36,348 bases of DNA from contig DASRFK010000250.1 of NCBI GenBank assembly GCA_035651635.1, positions 1 through 36,348 of the forward strand, read 5' to 3'. Both the position numbers and the translations under genes were made by a program. Each line of letters opens with the position of its first letter. Position 1 is the first letter of the stretch. Source of the stretch: JANXQE01 sp035651635 (GTDB lineage: Bacteria > Verrucomicrobiota > Verrucomicrobiia > Limisphaerales > UBA8199). Below the pieces are notes generated by a model that was not told the DNA's origin, made no database searches, and saw only the letters and a program-made list of their open reading frames with translations. Positions 1 to 7,827 of this stretch are shown here, one piece after another.

Positions 1-2
1 TC

Positions 3-359
3 GCCAAATATCGCTGGCATGGCGGCAACGCGACCAATGCCAGGGCGCCAAGTATCCAGGCCCTTATTCTGGACGAATGGCGAACCATGGAGACCAACGA
101 GGCTTTGCGCGGCCCCGGCCCGATGAGTCCGATCCGCAGCCTGAAACTGCGCGGCCTGCTCGCCGTACGCTCCGGCATCAAAGCCAAACGCTTTCGCCAG
201 CAGGGTAACGGCGGTTATTCGAAACAAATTGTCGCGGCAGCAAAAAAAATCACCGGCGCCCCCTTGTGGCTGGCCGGCCAGGTCCTGGTCGAACTCCGCG
301 ACCTGATGGTCTACACGATCCTGCGGCGGCCGCGCCATCCCAAGAACGTTTTCAGCTGA
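3..359 (+). CDS. Probable glycosyltransferase, C-terminal fragment
   Basis: This reading frame is open from the left edge of the window to its stop, so only the C-terminal part of the gene (118 codons) is visible. It begins with a segment reading YRWHGGNAT, which resembles the (Y)R.HGGN(A/S) segment near the end of the catalytic domain of family-2 glycosyltransferases. The rest is basic and ends RRPRHPKNVFS. An internal ATG at 87 is not the true start because the frame continues upstream without a stop. The next gene, a methyltransferase, starts 8 bases downstream, which suggests co-transcription in a polysaccharide locus. Assignment rests on one short motif and on context, so it is tentative. 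Confidence 0.5.
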   Translation, partial: AKYRWHGGNATNARAPSIQALILDEWRTMETNEALRGPGPMSPIRSLKLRGLLAVRSGIKAKRFRQQGNGGYSKQIVAAAKKITGAPLWLAGQVLVELRDLMVYTILRRPRHPKNVFS

Positions 360-367
360 GCATTCGC

Positions 368-1366
368 ATGACCGAACCCACCATCCGAACCTATTCCAAT
401 CCGAAATGCTTCGTCTGTGGCACTCCGGGCAAACCACTTCATACTGGGCTTAAAGACCGGTTGTTTGGCGCTCCCGGCACTTGGGACCTTAAGCAATGTC
501 CCCGGCCGGAGTGCGGCCTGGTCTGGCCTGACCCATGTCCGATCACCGAGGATCTCGGCCTGGCTTACCAGACTTACTATACCCACGTCGAACCAGCCAC
601 CGGCTCAGCGGGCCTGGTGTTCCAATTGGCCAAATGGGCCTATTGGACGGGCATTCGCATTCCAGCCTATTTGACTGGCATTTACCAGGAGCGGCGCGAG
701 TTCGTCCAAATGTTCCTGCGCGATCGCTCGCCGGGAAGACTTTTTGATGCTGGCTGCGGAGATGGGCAGTTCCTGTCCTTAATGAAACAACACGGGTGGC
801 AAGGCAAAGGAGTTGATTTCGATGCCGCCGCCATTGAAACCGGGAAGAAGAAATATGGCGTGGATCTGGAAGTTGGCGATTTTCAGACGATCCCGATTGA
901 AGAGTCGGCCTTCGACGCGGTAACGATGAGCCACGTGATCGAGCACGTGCCCGACCCGATCGCGTGCCTCGACAAATGCCGGCGGCTGCTAAAGCCGGGC
1001 GGCAGGCTCGTCGTGAGCACTCCCAACGTTCGCAGCCTCGGACATCAGACCTTTAAGAGCGCATGGCGCGGACTCGAGCCGCCGCGGCATCTGCACATCT
1101 TTCCGCATCATTTGCTGGGCGAATGCGCCCGGCGCGCCGGTTTGAAGGTCGTTAAGACCGGCAGCACAGCGGTCAATGCCGACTACATCATCAGCGCCAC
1201 CATGGCCATTGCCAACGCGCCCGCGGGCACGTCGCAAATCGGTGGTGGTTGGGACGCCCGTTATGCGCTCAAAGCCATCGCCTTTCAATACCGCGAGCAT
1301 TTCGCGCTGCGCAAGAATCCTGACGTCGGGGAAGAAGCTTATCTCGTCGCGGAACGCGGTACGTAA
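368..1366 (+). CDS. Class I SAM-dependent methyltransferase with N-terminal zinc-finger-like motif
   Basis: The protein (332 residues) carries a class I methyltransferase core. Motif I reads LFDAGCGDGQFL, and the post-motif region FDAVTMSHVIEHVPDP is typical of the Methyltransf_11/23 group. The N-terminus holds a CFVCGTP pair and, about 35 residues later, CPRPEC, a four-cysteine arrangement seen in sugar C-methyltransferases and related polysaccharide enzymes. I chose the ATG at 368, just after the upstream stop, because the longer frame from 266 would overlap the upstream gene by about 90 bases. Neighbours (a glycosyltransferase end before it, a family-9 glycosyltransferase after it on the other strand) suggest a role in surface polysaccharide or lipid-linked sugar modification. 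The substrate cannot be read from the sequence. Confidence 0.85.
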   Translation: MTEPTIRTYSNPKCFVCGTPGKPLHTGLKDRLFGAPGTWDLKQCPRPECGLVWPDPCPITEDLGLAYQTYYTHVEPATGSAGLVFQLAKWAYWTGIRIPAYLTGIYQERREFVQMFLRDRSPGRLFDAGCGDGQFLSLMKQHGWQGKGVDFDAAAIETGKKKYGVDLEVGDFQTIPIEESAFDAVTMSHVIEHVPDPIACLDKCRRLLKPGGRLVVSTPNVRSLGHQTFKSAWRGLEPPRHLHIFPHHLLGECARRAGLKVVKTGSTAVNADYIISATMAIANAPAGTSQIGGGWDARYALKAIAFQYREHFALRKNPDVGEEAYLVAERGT

Positions 1367-1390
1367 GCGAAGTGCGAGAGGGGGGCGGAC

Positions 1391-1427
1391 AAGTTATCAG
1401 GTTTTCAAGTTATCAAGTTATAAGGCG
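1391..1427 (+). repeat. AT-rich AAGTTATCAAG repeat, copy 1
   Basis: About 25 bases after the methyltransferase stop lies an AT-rich run of overlapping GTTATCAGGTTTTCAAGTTA and AAGTTATAAGG units in otherwise GC-rich DNA. The same unit recurs after the stops at 6179, 13014 and 18376 and, inverted, after the minus-strand stop at 18523. Its function is unknown; it is described as a finding below. Confidence 0.7.
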
Positions 1428-1552
1428 TGGAACGCGAGGATTTGTGCGCAGGCACGCGAATTTGCGTCAGTAAGCTCGGAGTCTGGGTTTAGCCGGAGGA
1501 TCCTAAAACCGCAGATGGCAACGAATCCAGGCGATTGCGGTTCTCCCACGGC

Positions 1553-1578
1553 ACCACCTGAAGGTGGGGCTCCAAACC
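1553..1578. repeat. Half copy of the GGAGTCC..GGCGG palindromic element
   Basis: The segment contains CACCTGAAGGTGG followed by GGCTCCAAACC, matching one arm of the inverted-repeat element found complete at 18416-18476 and 31692-31754. It lies between the convergent 3' ends of the methyltransferase (stop 1366) and the family-9 glycosyltransferase (stop 1624). Only one arm is recognisable. Confidence 0.5.
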
Positions 1579-1623
1579 TCAGCCTCGGAGTCGCGGAGCG
1601 CTCCTGTTGAACAGTAGGCTTTG

Positions 1624-2694
1624 CTAGCTCCGCAGGACCGCATCCACAGCCGCGGCCACCGAATCGACCGTGACGGACTCCATGCAGCGGATCAAATCTT
1701 CGGCCGCCCCTCGTATGCCGCGCCCATCATAACGGTAGTAGTCCAGGTTACGTCCGGAGACCGCCGGGTTTGGGATCAAAGTGAAGGGGTTCCCGTATGG
1801 CTCGTTGGTTTTGTTCAGGGTTGGAGCCTCGATCACTAGCTGGCGCTGCGCCTTGACTGCGGCAGCCAGATGCATATGAACTGTGTCGACGCTCAAAAAA
1901 GCGGTGCAGCGCTGGATCAGCGCCGCGGCCTGGCGGAGAGTTTCGGTAGGCACACTCATGAGCAGCGGCGAGGGATGGATCTTCAAAATTTGCTGCACTT
2001 CGGCTGCTTCGTCCGGCCCGCCGAACAGGAGGATTGCCAGGTCTGGATGACTCTGGCGAAGCGTTCCGACCAGTTCGATATAGCGTTGCAGCGGCCAACG
2101 TTTAAGGGCCAGGTTCTTCGTCCGTCCGGAGCCAACGTGAATCCCGAGCCGCCGGCGATTGCCCAATCCCTGCGCCCCCAGAAAAGACTCCGCCCATTTG
2201 AGATCCTTATTAGACAGGAAGATTTCTAATTGATGTCCTGATGAAAGAGGCTGCTTCCCCAACAGGGTCAGTAGATCGAGATTGTTCTCCACCGTATGCC
2301 GCTGGTAATCCTGGGGCCTCGTCTGATTGACCAGGAATTGATCCAGGATATTCCAGCCCTCGTACACGTGGCTAAGGCGCGCCCTCGCCCCGATTAATCG
2401 CGCAACGAAACGATAGTGAATACGGCTTTGAGGATGCGCATTGATGGAAATATCGTAACCCACCTGCCGCAAGGAACGCAGGAATGCCGCTGATTTTCCA
2501 AGGGGTTCACCCATGAGGTTCTGCTGGTAAATCGTATTGATGTAAGGACTGTCCAGCAGCACGTCCTTCGCGCCAGCCCAACGCACAAGCACGTCAAGTT
2601 GCGCGTGCGGGAAATTCGCGCGCAACTCCCGGATCAAGGGCGTTGCCAGAACGGTGTCGCCAATGCCGGCTAAGGAAATAACCAAGATCTTCAT
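1624..2694 (-). CDS. Glycosyltransferase family 9 (ADP-heptose:LPS heptosyltransferase-like)
   Basis: The 356-residue protein starts MKILVISLAGIGDTVLATP, the N-terminal signature of GT9 heptosyltransferases (ADP-heptose:lipopolysaccharide heptosyltransferase, RfaF/RfaC type). Further support is LGIHVGSGRTKNLALKRWP in the middle and LLFGGPDEAAEV, then a C-terminal FLSVDTVHMHLAAAVKAQ corresponding to the D.G..H.A sugar-nucleotide-binding segment. It would act at the cytoplasmic face of the inner membrane, adding a sugar to lipopolysaccharide core or a related glycan. I chose ATG at 2694 rather than the TTG at 2727, since the family signature begins directly at this methionine. It fits the upstream polysaccharide genes but is on the opposite strand, so it is a separate transcription unit. 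Confidence 0.85.
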   Translation of the reverse strand: MKILVISLAGIGDTVLATPLIRELRANFPHAQLDVLVRWAGAKDVLLDSPYINTIYQQNLMGEPLGKSAAFLRSLRQVGYDISINAHPQSRIHYRFVARLIGARARLSHVYEGWNILDQFLVNQTRPQDYQRHTVENNLDLLTLLGKQPLSSGHQLEIFLSNKDLKWAESFLGAQGLGNRRRLGIHVGSGRTKNLALKRWPLQRYIELVGTLRQSHPDLAILLFGGPDEAAEVQQILKIHPSPLLMSVPTETLRQAAALIQRCTAFLSVDTVHMHLAAAVKAQRQLVIEAPTLNKTNEPYGNPFTLIPNPAVSGRNLDYYRYDGRGIRGAAEDLIRCMESVTVDSVAAAVDAVLRS

Positions 2695-2811
2695 TAATGA
2701 ATCCGTCGCGTCCAAAAGGATCCTCAAAGTGCCGGCGCAATTTCTTCAGGCCGTGCCTGCGCACCTCCATATACTCATTATCGAGGGCAGGTGAAAATCC
2801 CGATTTCAGAC

Positions 2812-2887
2812 CTGGGAGCCTCGACGTGTTGTCGGCGAGTTGTATTCCATTAAAAACAGAAACTCGCCGGCGAGACTGCGCTCCCAG
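2812..2887. repeat. Nested inverted repeat downstream of the peptide transporter
   Basis: An outer stem CTGGGAGC (2812-2819) pairs with GCTCCCAG (2880-2887), and an inner stem GGCGAGTT (2834-2841) pairs with AACTCGCC (2861-2868). The element ends 3 bases from the stop of the minus-strand peptide transporter, so it is the first thing transcribed after that gene. It could act as a terminator or RNA-stabilising structure, or be a dispersed repeat. No U-tract supports a standard intrinsic terminator. Confidence 0.6.
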
Positions 2888-2889
2888 CT

Positions 2890-4314
2890 CTACGCCGCCT
2901 GCGGCTCAGCTTCGTCCTGGATATAGGTCTTGCCACGATAAAATCGCGCGAAGAAGACGAAGAGCACGGCAGCCACCAGCATCACGGCGACGAAAAATAA
3001 GAAATAGTTGGCACCTTTGAGCTTTACGGAACCGTCGGGATTCTGGATGAAAACGTTTACCAGGCCTGTAAAAACATTTCCGGCAAACACCGCCCAGAGG
3101 TAGTTACACATCACGAGGGACTTGAGTTTCTTGGGTGCCTGGGTATAGGCAAATTCCAGGTACGTCACTGAAACCATGACCTCAGCCGCCGTAAGGGCGG
3201 CAAACGCGATGATCTGCCAAACGATGTGAGGCGTCTGACCGGCATCGATCCGGGTTTGGATCCAGGCGATGATGCCAAACGAAATCGCGGTGATAAAAAG
3301 TCCAATGCCGATCTTTCGCAGCGGCGTAAGCCGAAATAGCTTATCGATGGCCGGATAGATCCAATAGGAAAACAGCGGCAATGCAATCAAGATGAACAAA
3401 GGGTTAACGGTCTGGATTTGCGCCGGTTTCCAGTCGATCCCAAAGAGATGACGGTCCATTTTTTCGGACTGGACGACCCAGGACGAGAAATTCTGTTGCC
3501 ACAATGACCAGAAAACGGCCACAAAGGGCATAATCATGGCCACGTTCCCCAGCGCCTTTAGATTTTCCCACTGAAAGATTTCTGAAAGGTACGGTTTAAG
3601 CCCGGAGGGAGGCAAATGCACGAACTTCTTCTTTCCGAGCCAGAAAACGATCGTGGCAATGACCATCAAGATACCAGGAGTTCCGAACGCAAAATCAGGC
3701 CCGTGAATTCTCTCGAGGAATCGAACCAGCCAGGATGGCCATTCGGCGGCTTGCTCTGGCGTGGCTTGAAAAGGGTCGAGCAGCCAGGGGATAAGCAAAG
3801 TTGAAAAGGCGGACCCGAAGTTGATTGAGAAATAGAACCAACTGAAAACCCGCGGCAACAAATGCTGGTTGCTGGCGCCGAACTGATCGCCGACGTTCGC
3901 GCTGACACAGGGCTTGATGCCACCTGCCCCCAAGGCGATCAAAAAGAGGCCGATTAATAAACCCAGACGGGTGTGGTCGATCGCCAACCCGAAGTGACCA
4001 AAACAGTACACAATCGAGAGGTAAAAAATTGTACGATACTTGCCGAGCACGGCATCACCCAGGAGCGCTCCGATGATGCACAGAAAGTAAGCCGCCGAAA
4101 CAAAGAAGTGATAACAAGCCTCAGCCTGCACATCCTGCATGTGGTCGGGTTGACCTTGCGCATTGAGGAGGTACTGGGTCATGAAGATGACCAGAATACT
4201 GTTCATCCCGTAATAGCTGAACCGCTCGGCCGCCTCATTGCCGACGATGTACGGAACGCCGGGTGGCATTTTGTCGGTCTTGATTGGCGCGGTGAGATAT
4301 TTCGACTGGGCCAT
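2890..4314 (-). CDS. Proton-dependent oligopeptide transporter (POT/PTR2 family)
   Basis: The 474-residue protein has about 12-14 hydrophobic segments. Near the N-terminus it carries the POT signature GNEAAERFSYYGMNSIL, including the ExxER motif used for proton coupling in the major facilitator peptide transporters. Length and layout match bacterial DtpT-like symporters, which import di- and tripeptides with protons across the inner membrane. The start is the ATG at 4314, about 20 residues before the signature, as usual. The gene stands alone on the minus strand, divergent from the VOC gene, with a shared 216-base upstream region. A nested inverted repeat lies just past its stop. Family assignment is firm; the exact substrate range is inferred. 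Confidence 0.92.
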   Translation of the reverse strand: MAQSKYLTAPIKTDKMPPGVPYIVGNEAAERFSYYGMNSILVIFMTQYLLNAQGQPDHMQDVQAEACYHFFVSAAYFLCIIGALLGDAVLGKYRTIFYLSIVYCFGHFGLAIDHTRLGLLIGLFLIALGAGGIKPCVSANVGDQFGASNQHLLPRVFSWFYFSINFGSAFSTLLIPWLLDPFQATPEQAAEWPSWLVRFLERIHGPDFAFGTPGILMVIATIVFWLGKKKFVHLPPSGLKPYLSEIFQWENLKALGNVAMIMPFVAVFWSLWQQNFSSWVVQSEKMDRHLFGIDWKPAQIQTVNPLFILIALPLFSYWIYPAIDKLFRLTPLRKIGIGLFITAISFGIIAWIQTRIDAGQTPHIVWQIIAFAALTAAEVMVSVTYLEFAYTQAPKKLKSLVMCNYLWAVFAGNVFTGLVNVFIQNPDGSVKLKGANYFLFFVAVMLVAAVLFVFFARFYRGKTYIQDEAEPQAA

Positions 4315-4530
4315 GGGCGCGCAATATTTCAGATCTGATTCCGCGAAGCCAGCACGATTCGGCGCCGGCGCTGCCGCATAAATGCGGCGTTCCGTCCATT
4401 AATGTCGCGATGGCCGTGCCACATCGTGCTTTCTCTGATTTTGAATGCAATTTGTCACGCTGTTCCAACGCACACCTTGCTTGGAATAAAGGGCCGGACT
4501 AGGATGCACACGTGCCCATAGAATCAAATT

Positions 4531-4911
4531 ATGGAACGTGTCACCGGAATCGGCGGAGTTTTCTTTAAAGCTCAGAATCCTGAAGCGCTGGCTACGTGGT
4601 ATCGAAGCCATTTGGGTATGTGTGCCGGCGGTGACCACACCGACTTTGAGTGGCGCGAGAAGGACAATCCGAACCAAATCGGCCGCACCGTTTGGTCGCT
4701 GTTTAGAGCCGATACCGATTCTTTTGGGCCGGGTTCAAAGCCTTTTATGATAAACTATCGGGTGGCGAACCTGGAACGAATGCTCAATCAACTCCGGTCG
4801 CAAGGTGTGACGGTGGAAAAGATCGAGGATTACGATTATGGCCGGTTTGCCTGGATAACCGATCCGGAAGGCAACCGGATTGAATTATGGGAACCAAAGG
4901 GATCCCAATGA
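4531..4911 (+). CDS. VOC superfamily (glyoxalase/bleomycin resistance-like) protein
   Basis: The 126-residue protein is a single-chain vicinal oxygen chelate fold: an N-terminal half MERVTGIGGVFFKAQNPEAL with WYRSHLG, and a C-terminal half ending WITDPEGNRIELWEP. The C-terminal glutamate of NRIELWEP is the usual metal ligand of this superfamily. The first metal-binding histidine found in glyoxalase I is not obvious, so the protein may be a non-enzymatic binding protein or use another ligand. Family members are dioxygenases, isomerases or resistance proteins, and nothing here fixes which. A small membrane protein follows 33 bases later and is probably co-transcribed. Confidence 0.85.
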   Translation: MERVTGIGGVFFKAQNPEALATWYRSHLGMCAGGDHTDFEWREKDNPNQIGRTVWSLFRADTDSFGPGSKPFMINYRVANLERMLNQLRSQGVTVEKIEDYDYGRFAWITDPEGNRIELWEPKGSQ

Positions 4912-4944
4912 ACGAAACCCAAACAGAAGCCGGGCGGCCAACGA

Positions 4945-5160
4945 ATGTTTAACGCCAATTTCCTCTTCGCTTCGCTGGTGTGGGGTTCGGTGGGATTCGG
5001 TTACTTCATTTACGGGAAGAAGCAGAGTTCCTGGCCGCCGATGATCGGCGGTATCATCATGATGGCCTTTTCCTACTTCATCGGTTCCGCGCTATTGATG
5101 TCGCTGATCTCCCTGGCTCTGATGGCGCTAGTTTATTTCTTGCTGAAACAGGGGTATTGA
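4945..5160 (+). CDS. Small membrane protein, 71 residues
   Basis: The protein is almost entirely hydrophobic, with three likely membrane segments: FNANFLFASLVWGSVGFGYF, a middle segment around MIGGIIMMAFSYFIGSALL, and a C-terminal LISLALMALVYFLL. A short polar loop GKKQSSWP separates the first two. It is a plausible complete gene, with an ATG start shortly after the VOC gene and a clean stop. Small proteins with this three-helix, lysine-loop pattern are widely annotated as uncharacterised inner-membrane proteins. No enzymatic motif is visible and its function is unknown. Confidence 0.75.
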   Translation: MFNANFLFASLVWGSVGFGYFIYGKKQSSWPPMIGGIIMMAFSYFIGSALLMSLISLALMALVYFLLKQGY

Positions 5161-5330
5161 GCGGCACGCATCTCTAATGCTGCTAGGTGATCAGGGCTTC
5201 CTCTCTGCACGAGCACTCAGCCCGACCGAGGGACTCCACCTCAGTTGGGTTGCGCGCCGGCGTGGATTCTGCGCGCCGGAATCCAGTGGCGGGGGGGCGG
5301 AGCTCGTGATACATAAGCTTGGTGTTTGGG

Positions 5331-6179
5331 ATGTTAAAAGGATCGAGCGGGGCCGAATCCCCCGCTCCGGGGCCGTTCGGACGTTTTTATCTCCAGGAAC
5401 TGATCAATAGTGGAGGCATGGCGGACATCTGGCTGGCGACCGACGCGAAGCACAAGGCGTACGCCTTGCGCTTGATGCACCAGCGCCTGCGCTTCGATTT
5501 TGGAGCGCGGCGCCGGTTCGTGCGCGGCTGCGAATTGCTCTCAAAAATCAGCGATCACGAGGGAATTATCGGTTATCACGAACACGGGAAAATCAACGGC
5601 CAGTTATACCTGTTGATGGAATATGTCGAAGCCGAGAATCTAAAAGACCTCTACGCTCGACATGACCCGGTGCTGCTCGAGAACGTGGCCCAGATTCTGA
5701 TCGATATGGGCGCGGCTTTGGAGCATATGCACGAGAACGGCTTCATGCACCTGGATTTCAAGCCGGAAAACGTGCTGGTCACCCGCAACGGCAAGGTCCG
5801 CCTGGTGGATTTTGACTTGGCCCAGCCGATCCCCGAAAAGCCGACAAAATTTTCCAAAAAAAACCCGGGCACTCCCGCTTACATGGCTCCCGAACAACTT
5901 CAGGGGCTGCCGCTCTCGCATCGGGTCGATATCTTCGCCTATGGCGTTTCCGCATACGAGCTGCTGACCAATCAAAAACCATTCCCGGCAGAAACACCGG
6001 GCGAAATCCTCAAAAAGCAGCTGGACCGCACGACGTTCATCGCGCCCCGCGAACTCAATCCCGACATGCCGGCCGGCCTGGAGAAAGTGATTTTGCGTTG
6101 TTTGGAGCTCGAACCCGCAGATCGGTATCCGTTCATTGGCGTGATGGTTCGCGAGCTCCAGGCCGCCTTGTACGTCTAG
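5331..6179 (+). CDS. Serine/threonine protein kinase-like protein, atypical active site (possible pseudokinase)
   Basis: The 282-residue protein has a complete Hanks-type kinase layout. The glycine-rich loop is INSGGMADIWLATD (25-38), the catalytic-loop region HLDFKPENVLV (140-150), the metal-site region VDFDLAQP (159-166), and the activation-loop end GTPAYMAPEQLQG. Several key positions differ from active kinases. The VAIK lysine is arginine (YALRLM, R47), the helix-C glutamate position appears to be glycine (RFVRGCELL, G66), HRD is HLD, and DFG is DFD. Catalytic-loop D142, K144 and N147 are retained. There is no membrane segment, so it is probably cytoplasmic. I chose ATG 5331 over TTG 5319, 12 bases upstream. 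It may bind ATP weakly, act by an altered mechanism, or be a scaffold. Fold assignment is strong; activity is uncertain. Confidence 0.85.
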   Translation: MLKGSSGAESPAPGPFGRFYLQELINSGGMADIWLATDAKHKAYALRLMHQRLRFDFGARRRFVRGCELLSKISDHEGIIGYHEHGKINGQLYLLMEYVEAENLKDLYARHDPVLLENVAQILIDMGAALEHMHENGFMHLDFKPENVLVTRNGKVRLVDFDLAQPIPEKPTKFSKKNPGTPAYMAPEQLQGLPLSHRVDIFAYGVSAYELLTNQKPFPAETPGEILKKQLDRTTFIAPRELNPDMPAGLEKVILRCLELEPADRYPFIGVMVRELQAALYV

Positions 6180-6209
6180 CCAGGCAGGGACTCAGACATT
6201 GGGCGCTTG

Positions 6210-6247
6210 CCAAGTTATCAAGTTGTCAATTTATCAACTGGTAAGGC
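6210..6247 (+). repeat. AT-rich AAGTTATCAAG repeat, copy 2
   Basis: About 30 bases after the kinase stop is CCAAGTTATCAAGTTGTCAA followed by TTTATCAACTGGTAAGGCG. It matches copy 1 in unit, orientation relative to the preceding gene, and the trailing TAAGGCG. Confidence 0.7.
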
Positions 6248-6321
6248 GCGGCCTTGAAGGTTTAACGGGGGAAAACTTTTTCGCTTTGATGCCATCAGCG
6301 CCTGCGTAGCATCGGGCGGAC

Positions 6322-7053
6322 ATGATCGGGCCCCTCCTTAACGCAGCCGGAATCGTCATTGGCGGCTGCGTCGGGTTAATCCGGCGAAAACCACTGGCAG
6401 CTGCCACCGAATCGTACTTCAGAGTTATTCTGGGTGCGTTCACCGTGTTCTACGGCTTGAGGCTGACCTGGATCAGCCTGGGCGGGTCATGGGCCCAAAT
6501 TCTCAAACAGCTCGGCCTCGTCATCGTGTCGATGATGATCGGCAAACTCATAGGCCGCGCGGTGCGGCTGCAAAGGATGTCCAATCGGCTGGGCCAGCAA
6601 GCGAGGGAACGAATCAATAACGCCACTCGGGGCGACCCGGACCGGCTCAACCAGGGATTCCGAACCTGCGCGGCGCTGTTCTGTGTTGCGCCTTTGGGCA
6701 TCCTGGGCTCGATTCAGGAGGGCCTTTCCTTTTACTTTTACCCGCTGGCCATTAAAGCGGTTATCGATGGGCTGGCGACCCTTGGGTTCATATCCCTGTT
6801 CGGGCCGGCCGTTTTGCTCTCAGCGATCCCGGTGCTGGCGGTGCAAGGGACCCTCACCCTGGTAGTCGCGCGCATTCTCGAGCCCATTCTGGCTGTGCAG
6901 GGTCTCGTCGATCCCATCAACGCCGTCGGCGGCTTGCTGGTTTTTTGTGTCGCGCTGGTCATGCTGAACCTCAAACGAATCGAGCTGGCAGATTATTTGC
7001 CGGCGCTGGTCGTGGCCCCGCTTTTGTGCCTGTGGTGCCATTGGCGAGCTTAG
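6322..7053 (+). CDS. DUF554 family membrane protein (YqgA/YdfK-like)
   Basis: The 243-residue protein opens MIGPLLNAAGIVIGGCVGLI, the typical beginning of the DUF554 family. It contains several membrane segments, an internal amphipathic stretch RMSNRLGQQARERI, and the segment TCAALFCVAPLGILGSIQEG, a conserved family pattern. Length is close to other members (about 230-240 residues). The family is an inner-membrane protein of unknown function, sometimes annotated as a possible transporter. The gene is followed 37 bases later by an unrecognised protein in the same direction. Confidence 0.85.
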   Translation: MIGPLLNAAGIVIGGCVGLIRRKPLAAATESYFRVILGAFTVFYGLRLTWISLGGSWAQILKQLGLVIVSMMIGKLIGRAVRLQRMSNRLGQQARERINNATRGDPDRLNQGFRTCAALFCVAPLGILGSIQEGLSFYFYPLAIKAVIDGLATLGFISLFGPAVLLSAIPVLAVQGTLTLVVARILEPILAVQGLVDPINAVGGLLVFCVALVMLNLKRIELADYLPALVVAPLLCLWCHWRA

Positions 7054-7090
7054 GGTTACCACCCCATTGGAAAAAAAAATTCCTTCGTAC

Positions 7091-7687
7091 ATGCTGCTTG
7101 ACATGCAACGCACGCTTACCTTACCCCCAGCGGATTCCTCGGAGGTGGATTCCAATCCGTTGTTCAATGTGCTCATCGCTTACGAGGATTTTGAGACCGG
7201 CAAACACGCTAAAGAGACGTACGACTTCCTCGTCGAGAATTTGGGCCAGGAATGCCACCTGACCAATCAGATGTGGAAATTCGATGTCTGGAGCATTCCC
7301 AAGCTGCGCGAGATCGCCGTGCGCGACGCCACCATGGCTGACATTATCCTGATCTCCAGCCACGGCGACACCTTGCCGGACTACGTCGTTAAATGGACCG
7401 AGTCATGGCTAATGCAGGGCAGCCAGGCCCTGGCATTGGTCGCCCTGTTCGACCGACCAGAGGCTCAAGCCGGTTCCGGGCCGACAGCGCGCGCCTATTT
7501 CGCCGAGGTGGCCAGACGCGGTCAGATGGAATTCTTTGCCCAGCCTGATCTCTGGCCTGGCGCCGCTGCCCGTAAAATGAACCCGTTTTTCGTCCCGGAA
7601 GGTTCTTTGGTGAGTGACCGCACCCTTTCCACCCTGGCGGGTGCCGTCCAGCGCGACATCACTCCACGATGGGGCATTAACGAGTAG
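7091..7687 (+). CDS. Conserved-looking hypothetical protein, unrecognised
   Basis: I do not recognise this 198-residue protein. Its first half alternates hydrophobic strands and helices (NPLFNVLIAYEDFETGKHAK, then ADIILISSHGDTLPDYVV), which resembles a Rossmann-like or receiver-like alpha/beta fold without a clear active site. The tail, containing FFVPEGSLVSDRTLS, is proline- and arginine-bearing and hydrophilic. There is no signal peptide or membrane span. Frame integrity and composition match the neighbours, so it is very probably a real gene. The start is uncertain: a TTG at 7067 would add eight residues, and another ATG lies at 7103. It sits between a DUF554 gene and ku, which does not define a role. 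Confidence 0.7.
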   Translation: MLLDMQRTLTLPPADSSEVDSNPLFNVLIAYEDFETGKHAKETYDFLVENLGQECHLTNQMWKFDVWSIPKLREIAVRDATMADIILISSHGDTLPDYVVKWTESWLMQGSQALALVALFDRPEAQAGSGPTARAYFAEVARRGQMEFFAQPDLWPGAAARKMNPFFVPEGSLVSDRTLSTLAGAVQRDITPRWGINE

Positions 7688-7827
7688 TTCCCGGGCTCGG
7701 AGTTCATCTTCAGCCGCCCGACCCCCAGGCCGGGGCAGTTTCCTGCTAGCGAGTGCCAGCGTCGTACAAGCCATTGCGGTCATCACCCCAATCGCGTCCG
7801 GCATTCGTTGCGTTAGGTTTTTGGCGT

